Positions 6,359 through 6,600 of a DNA stretch of 6,600 bases are shown here, one piece after another. Every line of letters starts with the position of its first letter. Position 1 is the stretch's first letter. Source of the stretch: Prevotellaceae bacterium UBA6417 (GTDB taxonomy: Bacteria; Bacteroidota; Bacteroidia; Bacteroidales; Bacteroidaceae); assembly GCA_002439755.1 (NCBI GenBank), contig DJPH01000056.1, positions 86,625 through 93,224 on the forward strand. The letters run 5' to 3'. Below the pieces are notes generated by a model that worked only from the letters and a program-made list of their open reading frames with translations, was not told the DNA's origin and made no database searches. The position numbers and the translations under genes are program-made.

Positions 6359-6600
6359 TTTAGGCGCATAAGGCACCGTTTGGATGCTATACAGCAAGCC
6401 AATGACGAGATGGAAAATGCCAAACTTGAAGGCAAGGAGTATCTGCCATTCCGTTATGCGAACGGCGACACGCGAAAGGAGCTGCTTATGCGCTCACGTT
6501 ATCTGCTTTTCAAGTCTGCAAACAATTGGACTCAAAGGCAGGCTGTACGTGCCGCCATACTATTCCATGAATATCCTGATATAAAAACCGCATACGGTTT
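6359..6600 (+). pseudogene. ISL3 family transposase remnant, 5'-truncated, runs off right edge
   Basis: From about 6359 the + strand is open to the window end in the frame that reads RRIRHRLDAIQQANDEME, then ANGDTRKELLMRSRYLLF (NGDTRK at 6461-6478), then WTQRQAVRAAILFHEYPDIK. These are recognisable blocks of the central-to-C-terminal part of ISL3-type (DDE) transposases, from just after the DRFH motif onwards. The N-terminal zinc-binding and DNA-binding region and the first catalytic Asp residues are missing, and the frame has no plausible start: it opens at 6314 inside the tracrRNA terminator and has no ATG before 6410. Where family members usually have Trp in the HRW-type motif, this copy has Leu (codon at 6380). 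It is most likely a decayed IS fragment. Whether the rest is intact to the right cannot be seen. The family call rests on remembered motifs. Confidence 0.8.

Noticed and set aside
6104..6397. 97-codon open frame on the - strand over the cas9 promoter and tracrRNA
   Set aside because: It overlaps the cas9 start in another frame, crosses the tracrRNA and its terminator in antisense, and shows no recognisable protein features.
6384..6584. 66-codon frame on the + strand at the right end
   Set aside because: It is out of frame with the clear ISL3 transposase similarity, which reads through the same DNA in another frame without interruption.

Overview
The window holds most of a type II-C CRISPR-Cas locus from a Bacteroidetes bacterium, probably a Bacteroidales gut-type genome (Bacteroides, Parabacteroides or Prevotella-like). 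The evidence for the lineage is a very large II-C Cas9 (1489 aa), a 47-nt repeat of the kind seen in that phylum, Bacteroidetes promoters of the TTTG-N19-21-TAnnTTTG type in front of the non-coding RNAs, little use of Shine-Dalgarno sites, and an ISL3-type transposase remnant of Bacteroidetes character.

Layout from left to right. Positions 1-173 are the cas-proximal end of a CRISPR array: one partial and two complete 47-nt repeats with two 30-nt spacers. The array continues beyond the left edge. Positions 174-388 are non-coding and contain a strong hairpin terminator for + strand transcription. On the - strand follows a compact operon, read from right to left as cas9 (6141-1672), cas1 (1668-730) and cas2 (730-389), with gaps of 3 nt and an overlap of 1 nt. 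No csn2 or cas4 is present, which defines subtype II-C. Positions 6142-6253 are a short divergent promoter region: cas9 fires leftwards and the tracrRNA (about 6253-6342) fires rightwards. From about 6359 to the right edge lies a 5'-truncated ISL3 family transposase gene, whose catalytic N-terminal half is missing.

How the parts work together. Cas1 and Cas2 would integrate new spacers. Each repeat appears to carry its own promoter, so each crRNA could be started separately just upstream of its spacer. The first half of the repeat then pairs with the tracrRNA through a perfect 23-bp anti-repeat, and the duplex loads Cas9, whose RuvC and HNH catalytic residues are all present. All parts appear intact, so the system is plausibly functional.

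The most interesting points are not new genes. They are the way promoter and tracrRNA-pairing functions are divided within a single 47-nt repeat, the predicted orphan RNA from the last repeat, a tracrRNA nexus that resembles the S. pyogenes one although the locus is II-C, and the IS remnant directly abutting the tracrRNA terminator. The core locus itself is of a known type; I do not see a wholly undescribed system.
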